Positions 60,117-64,000 of a stretch of 64,000 bases of DNA are shown here, in pieces (within the stretch, counting starts at the first letter, position 1; each line of letters begins with the position of its first letter). Made by a program: the position numbers and the translations under genes. This stretch comes from Gracilibacillus orientalis (GTDB lineage: Bacteria; Bacillota; Bacilli; Bacillales; Amphibacillaceae), in contig NZ_FOTR01000005.1 of the NCBI RefSeq assembly GCF_900114645.1, positions 204,602-268,601 of the forward strand, in the 5' to 3' direction. The notes below the pieces were generated by a model. That model worked only from the letters and a program-made list of their open reading frames with translations. It searched no databases and was not told the DNA's origin.

Positions 60117-60905
60117 ATGAAACGAGTATTAACAATAGCTGGAGCTGCTGCTCAGGGAAGTGCTGGTATTCAAGCGGATCTGAAGACATTTCAGGAACGA
60201 GATGTATATGGTATGTCAGTAATTACGGCAACAGTGGCTAATAATTCAAAAATGAATCAAGGGATTTTTATTCGGAATATAGAAGAGATTGAAGCACAAT
60301 TTTACGCTGCCACAGAGATGGTTGGTGTAGATGCTGTTAAAACAGGTATGCTTTTTTCTACTGAAATTATTGAAAAAGTAAGTCGATTGCTTGAGGATAT
60401 TCCTGTACAATATAAAGTAGTAGATCCAGTAATGATTGGGAAAATGGGGTCACAACTATTAGCAGATGATGCGATTGAAGTATTAAAGGAACAATTAATT
60501 CCGCAAGCAACAGTTATTACACCAAATCGGTTAGAAGCAGAGAAATTATTAGGTCGAGAAATTCCGTCGGAGCTGGATGCTCTAAAAGAAGCGACGAAGG
60601 AGTTATATGATCTCAAACCTCAATCAGTTTTATTAAAGGCTGGCAATGTTGCAGGTCAGGCAGTTGATATTTATTTTGACGGACAGGTGTTTGAGGTATT
60701 TCGAATGCCTTTGATTGACACTGTACATACCAGTGGAGCCGGCTGTACATTTGCTGCTTGTCTAACAGCGGAGTTGGCGAAAAATGTACCGATGACAGAG
60801 GCCATTGAGACGAGTAAACAGTTTGTACATGTCGCTATTGAGCATGCATTGGCGTTTGGAAATGGTATTGGGTCAGTGAGACATGGTGCGGCCAGACAAA
60901 AATAA
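60117..60905 (+). CDS. ThiD/PdxK-like kinase paralogue with altered substrate loop
   Basis: The 262-residue ribokinase-fold protein is close to ThiD and B. subtilis PdxK: GIQADLKTFQERDVYGMSVI, VDAVKTGMLFST, VDPVMIGKMGSQL and the catalytic DTVHTSGAGCTFAACLT. The N-terminal motif, usually IAG[ST]DSSGGAGIQ, reads IAGAAAQGSAGIQ. The loss of the Asp and Ser that contact HMP or pyridoxal suggests a different or weaker substrate. I chose ATG 60117, 6 bases after GAGGTG. A pyridoxal kinase is the best default; a true HMP kinase already exists at 56563. Confidence 0.8.
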   Translation: MKRVLTIAGAAAQGSAGIQADLKTFQERDVYGMSVITATVANNSKMNQGIFIRNIEEIEAQFYAATEMVGVDAVKTGMLFSTEIIEKVSRLLEDIPVQYKVVDPVMIGKMGSQLLADDAIEVLKEQLIPQATVITPNRLEAEKLLGREIPSELDALKEATKELYDLKPQSVLLKAGNVAGQAVDIYFDGQVFEVFRMPLIDTVHTSGAGCTFAACLTAELAKNVPMTEAIETSKQFVHVAIEHALAFGNGIGSVRHGAARQK

Positions 60906-61031
60906 TCAAAATAATAAAAAATATATATTAATGGGCAGCTTTCTTTTCATATTTACCCAAAACCAAAAAAAGAGCAGCTGCCTAAGGGCAACTGCCAATA
61001 AAGATAGAACAAATAAGATAGATAACAACTT

Positions 61032-61067
61032 TAAAAGAAGTAGTATATGCGGACTGCTTCTTTTTTA
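61032..61067 (+). terminator. Terminator before the ABC exporter genes
   Basis: AAAAGAAGTAGT pairs with ACTGCTTCTTTT (G-T pairs) and is followed by TTAA. A second hairpin (GCAGCTGCC with GGCAACTGC) lies at 60973-60995. Confidence 0.7.
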
Positions 61068-61195
61068 ATGTTATCTTACCTAACATTAGTTGTTATATAT
61101 AGTATCATAATAGAAAGTTGCTAGAAAATCAAGTGAATATGAAACGAAATACGGTGTTATTACGTATAGAATATGGAGTAAAGAGGAGGTGCGAT

Positions 61196-62113
61196 ATGAC
61201 CACATCAATGGAATTACAAGATGTGCATAAATCAATAGGAAACAAACAGATTATCAAAGGTTTGAATTTTACGATTAAAAAAGGTGAAGTGTTCGGGTTT
61301 TTAGGACCTAACGGAGCGGGTAAAACGACTACTATTCGCATGATGGTTGGTTTAATGAATATTACATCAGGTGATATTAAAATTAATGGAATCAGTATTA
61401 AAAATAACTTTAAAGAAGCAATCAGGCATGTGGGAGCTATTGTAGAAAATCCAGAAATGTATCCTTTTATGACGGGGTGGAAAAACCTTAAACACTATGC
61501 TCGCATGATACCGGGAATTACTGATGAAAGAATAAAAGAAGTAATTAGATTAGTAGGTTTAGAAAAAGCAGTTAATGAGAAGGTTGGTAAATATTCATTA
61601 GGTATGAGGCAGAGAATGGGGATCGCCCAAGCATTACTACATAATCCTTCTATCTTAATATTAGATGAACCAACTAATGGTTTGGATCCGTCTGGTATAC
61701 GTGAAATAAGAAGTTACATAAGAAATATGGCAGAAAAAGAACAGGTATCGGTTATCGTATCCAGTCACTTACTATCTGAAATAGAATTAATGTGCGATCG
61801 AATTGGTATTATTAAGAATGGTGAGTTAATTACAGTAGAAGAAGTGCAGGATACAAGTACAGAGAATGACGATGTTACTGTCAAACTAGACCTTGACGAT
61901 AACGAAAAGGCGATGACTATTCTCCAAGATCAACTTGAACTCGAAACCAAAATAGTTCAAGAGCGTGTGGTGGCAAATCTTCCAAAAAGTTCAGTACCAC
62001 AATTGGTGAGAAAATTAGTGGAGGAAGATATAGCAATCTATGAGGTAGCAGTAGAACGTAGTAGATTGGAAGATAAATTCTTTGAGTTGATTGGAGAGAA
62101 TACCATTGCTTAA
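61196..62113 (+). CDS. ABC exporter ATPase, bacitracin/lantibiotic-immunity type
   Basis: The 305-residue ATPase has Walker A GFLGPNGAGKTTTIRMMVGL, signature YSLGMRQRMGIAQALLHN, Walker B LILDEPTNGLDPSG and the switch VIVSSHLLSEIE. The C-terminal 80 residues are an accessory domain as in BcrA-type exporters. I chose ATG 61196 behind GAGGAGGTGCGAT; an in-frame start at 61118 lies without a ribosome site. It overlaps the permease gene. Drug or peptide export is inferred from the family. Confidence 0.9.
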   Translation: MTTSMELQDVHKSIGNKQIIKGLNFTIKKGEVFGFLGPNGAGKTTTIRMMVGLMNITSGDIKINGISIKNNFKEAIRHVGAIVENPEMYPFMTGWKNLKHYARMIPGITDERIKEVIRLVGLEKAVNEKVGKYSLGMRQRMGIAQALLHNPSILILDEPTNGLDPSGIREIRSYIRNMAEKEQVSVIVSSHLLSEIELMCDRIGIIKNGELITVEEVQDTSTENDDVTVKLDLDDNEKAMTILQDQLELETKIVQERVVANLPKSSVPQLVRKLVEEDIAIYEVAVERSRLEDKFFELIGENTIA

Positions 62114-63053
62114 CTTTATATCGTTATTAAAAAATGAACAAATGAAGCTTTATTCGCGATTCGGTACTTGGTCCATGTTTATCATTTTGGCAGGCATTCT
62201 ACTTGTTGCGGCTCTCATTGTATTTGTCTTTGGAGATGCAAACGAAGAAACATATAGTGAGAATTGGAAAGAGCAGCTTACTCAAGAAAATGAGGAATTC
62301 CTTGAGGTGAGCGAGGAACAGGAATATGTAGGATTTGATTCTGAAATAGCAATTAATGAATATCATATAGAGAATGATATCAAGCCTCATCCCTATGATG
62401 CTTGGCAATTCACCCTTGCGAACGCCGAGGTATCCATGATTATCAGTTTATTTACAATTATTGTGGCAGCTGGCATTATTTCTAATGAATATCGCTGGGG
62501 AACAATCAAATTATTATTAATTCGCCCGATATCCAGAACCAAAATTTTATTTTCGAAATTTGTATCGGTGCTCATCTTGTCTGTATCTATGCTTATCTTT
62601 TTATTTATTATTAGTTTAGTCATCGGTGCTATCTTCTTCGGTATCAATAGTTGGAACCCTGATTTAGTTCAAATGGGTGCAGGTGGAATAGAAGAAGTCT
62701 CTATTTTTACAGAAATACTAACACAATATGGCTTAAATATGGTAAATTTAATTATGATGGCAACATTTGCTTTTATGATTTCGACATTGTTTAGAAGTAG
62801 TGCAATGGCGATAGGGTTAGCCATATTCTTAATGTTTACAGGAACTACCATTATTAACTTTGTAGCAGAGTACGATTGGGCAAAATATATTTTATTTGCT
62901 AATACAAATTTGGGCCAATATTTTGGTAATGGCAGTCCGATTATTGACAGTATGACACTAGGATTTTCTATTACAGTGCTAGTTATTTACTTTGTGTTGT
63001 TTTTACTAGTTTCATGGCTATCATTTACAAAGCGTGATATTGCAGGAAATTAA
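62106..63053 (+). CDS. ABC-2 type exporter permease
   Basis: The 315-residue protein has about six membrane helices. The first (near residues 19-40) is followed by an acidic external loop (residues 45-95), typical of the bacitracin and lantibiotic-immunity permeases. Further motifs are IISNEYRWGTIKLLLIRPIS and TLFRSSAMAIGLAIFLM. I chose the TTG at 62106, 7 bases after GGAGAG; the TTG at 62091 covers that site. Its start overlaps the ATPase stop by 8 bases. Confidence 0.85.
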   Translation: MLNFISLLKNEQMKLYSRFGTWSMFIILAGILLVAALIVFVFGDANEETYSENWKEQLTQENEEFLEVSEEQEYVGFDSEIAINEYHIENDIKPHPYDAWQFTLANAEVSMIISLFTIIVAAGIISNEYRWGTIKLLLIRPISRTKILFSKFVSVLILSVSMLIFLFIISLVIGAIFFGINSWNPDLVQMGAGGIEEVSIFTEILTQYGLNMVNLIMMATFAFMISTLFRSSAMAIGLAIFLMFTGTTIINFVAEYDWAKYILFANTNLGQYFGNGSPIIDSMTLGFSITVLVIYFVLFLLVSWLSFTKRDIAGN

Positions 63054-63077
63054 TATATATAAGGGGAGTAGAGAATA

Positions 63078-63506
63078 ATGAAACGAACAGTCGAGGTAGT
63101 ATTAGCGATTATAGGAGCATTTGTATATTCACTGGGAGCTTTATTTGGCGGATTGTTTCGCATGTTAGAAGGTGAAGATGAATTGATGCAGGACTTCCTG
63201 CAGGATCCGTCACTTACGGAAAGTGATATGGCAGATGCACAGGTGTTTTTGGATTGGATGGGTTCGATTGGAACCGTGTTGATCGTAGGTTCAATTATTG
63301 CTATTGTTGCAGGTATTGTTGCGATGATCTTCTTTAAAGGAAACAGTAAACCAAAAGCGGCAAGTATCATTTTACTCGTGGTAGGCGGAGTGACAACAAT
63401 CATTACTTTTGGTGGCGCAATATTCGCAGGTATCTTCTATATTATAGCCGGTATTATGGGACTTGTCCGAAAACCGAAACAAGAAATAAATATGGATCAA
63501 TATTAA
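63078..63506 (+). CDS. DUF4064 membrane protein
   Basis: The 142-residue protein has an N-terminal helix (KRTVEVVLAIIGAFVYSLGA), an acidic external loop with DELMQDFLQDPSLTESD, and three further membrane segments, as in DUF4064 proteins. Function is unknown. It follows the permease by 24 bases behind AAGGGGAG and is probably cotranscribed with the exporter pair. Confidence 0.85.
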   Translation: MKRTVEVVLAIIGAFVYSLGALFGGLFRMLEGEDELMQDFLQDPSLTESDMADAQVFLDWMGSIGTVLIVGSIIAIVAGIVAMIFFKGNSKPKAASIILLVVGGVTTIITFGGAIFAGIFYIIAGIMGLVRKPKQEINMDQY

Positions 63507-63535
63507 GAAACACTGTCTAAAAAAAGACTAACAAG

Positions 63536-63580
63536 CTTAAATCCGTTTCAATCACAACTGAAACGGATTTAAGTTTTTTT
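63536..63580 (+). terminator. Terminator of the ABC exporter/DUF4064 operon
   Basis: CTTAAATCCGTTTCA pairs perfectly with TGAAACGGATTTAAG and is followed by TTTTTTT. Confidence 0.95.
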
Positions 63581-63610
63581 AATTTAAGAAAGCTCAAAAT
63601 TGCGCACAAA

Positions 63611-63805
63611 CCATAAACTGCGAAGTAACTGGACAGGGCTTTGCGTTGTTCCATTCTTTTTTTGAGAAGTGTTGTCATTCGCTCCGGCAGAATACTGCGC
63701 TTTCCATGGGCACGGCCTTAGCCTCCTCGGAAAGCAAAAGTCGCTTTCCTGCGGGGTCTTCGGCTCGTGCTGTTCCCATAGGAGTCTCCGTATTCTGCCT
63801 GCGCT
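63611..63805 (-). repeat. Third AAACTGCG-ended block with hairpin repeat A, copy 4
   Basis: CCATAAACTGCGAAGTAACT (63611-63630) is identical to the left end at 46473. A family A unit follows (63680-63805) in the same orientation as copy 1, from CTCCGGCAGAATACTGCGC to CGTATTCTGCCTGCGC. The matching right end is not seen before the window stops; family C sequence follows instead. Confidence 0.7.
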
Positions 63806-63862
63806 ATTTTTGTTCTCTGATTATAGAAAGAAATGAACTCATGGAACTAAACTTTTCTGTTT

Positions 63863-63965
63863 TATTACAGTGCTAATCGGTTGTGAATGCCCCTTAGCAT
63901 AGCCGTACCCTCTCATGCTACAAATGGGGGAGAAATCGACTGGTTGATTTCGGATTAGTGTTGTG
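63863..63965 (+). repeat. Diverged hairpin repeat family C copy
   Basis: TTACAGTGCTAATCGG and GGATTAGTGTTG are imperfect inverted ends. Inside, CCCCTTAGCAT pairs with ATGCTACAAATGGGG. The left arm resembles the family C start (TATCACGGTGCTAA). No gene is visible from 63507 to the window end. Confidence 0.45.
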
Positions 63966-64000
63966 GAGCATATCTTAACGAAGGCCGCCCACTTCCACTC

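Noticed and set aside
63646..63876. 76-codon open frame at the right edge
   Set aside because: It is the antisense reading of hairpin repeat A copy 4 with family C sequence; not a gene.
1..64000. CRISPR arrays, tRNA or rRNA genes, prophage or integrase genes
   Set aside because: I looked for regularly spaced repeats, tRNA-like cloverleaf ends and phage or transposase proteins and saw none.

Overview
The window looks like chromosomal DNA from a moderately halophilic or halotolerant, low-GC, spore-forming member of the Bacillaceae. A Gracilibacillus, Oceanobacillus or Virgibacillus type of organism would fit, but the genus is a guess. The reasons are AT-rich sequence, strong Shine-Dalgarno sites (AAAGGAG, GGAGGTGAT), sigma-A promoters, Rho-independent terminators, proteins closest in memory to Bacillus ManP, IlvD, CwlK, YueI, YtzI, KatA, ThiM and GlnR, and an ectABC operon. 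I saw no rRNA, tRNA, CRISPR array, intact transposase or prophage. Most of the window is ordinary core genome, with several families of hairpin-forming intergenic repeats.

Layout, 0-10 kb: the 3' part of a mannose-type PTS permease (manP); an ammonium transporter behind a TnrA/GlnR-type box, followed by a DUF294 nucleotidyltransferase, a DnaQ-like exonuclease and a GlnR-like regulator reduced to its DNA-binding domain; a 690-bp composite of hairpin repeats; a PadR/DUF1700/DUF4097 operon; an AIM24-family gene behind a CodY-like box; and a small membrane protein. 10-23 kb: a MoxR-type ATPase cluster (DUF58, DUF4350, DUF4129, RDD and SpoIIM-like proteins); a TetR/MFS efflux pair with two tandem operators; a pepT gene broken by one stop codon; and type 2 IPP isomerase next to a YumC-like flavoprotein whose NADP-binding loop is gone. 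23-30 kb: cwlK, ilvD with a CodY-like box, a TrpXYZ-type ABC importer, an aminotransferase and yueI.

30-41 kb is the osmolyte region. ectABC (ectoine synthesis) lies on the minus strand. Divergent from it are a PucR-type regulator and a four-gene operon: an ectoine-hydrolase-like M24 protein (DoeA/EutD type), a cystathionine gamma-synthase-family PLP enzyme, a homoserine-dehydrogenase-like protein and an aldehyde dehydrogenase. I do not recognise this gene set from the described doe or eut clusters. It is my best candidate for an undescribed system, possibly a route from ectoine through homoserine to aspartate.

41-55 kb: catalase; a Fur/CodY-preceded ABC ATPase; a BASS-family transporter; small membrane proteins; a second composite repeat; ytzI; a fused FecCD siderophore permease with its lipoprotein but no ATPase; an iron-dependent alcohol dehydrogenase; an Ohr peroxidase; and a CynX-type MFS transporter. 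55-64 kb: signal peptidase I; a TPP riboswitch driving the salvage operon tenA-thiD-thiM-thiE; a DJ-1/PfpI protein; a ThiD/PdxK paralogue with an altered substrate loop; a bacitracin-type ABC exporter pair; a DUF4064 protein; and a third copy of the hairpin repeat at the right edge.
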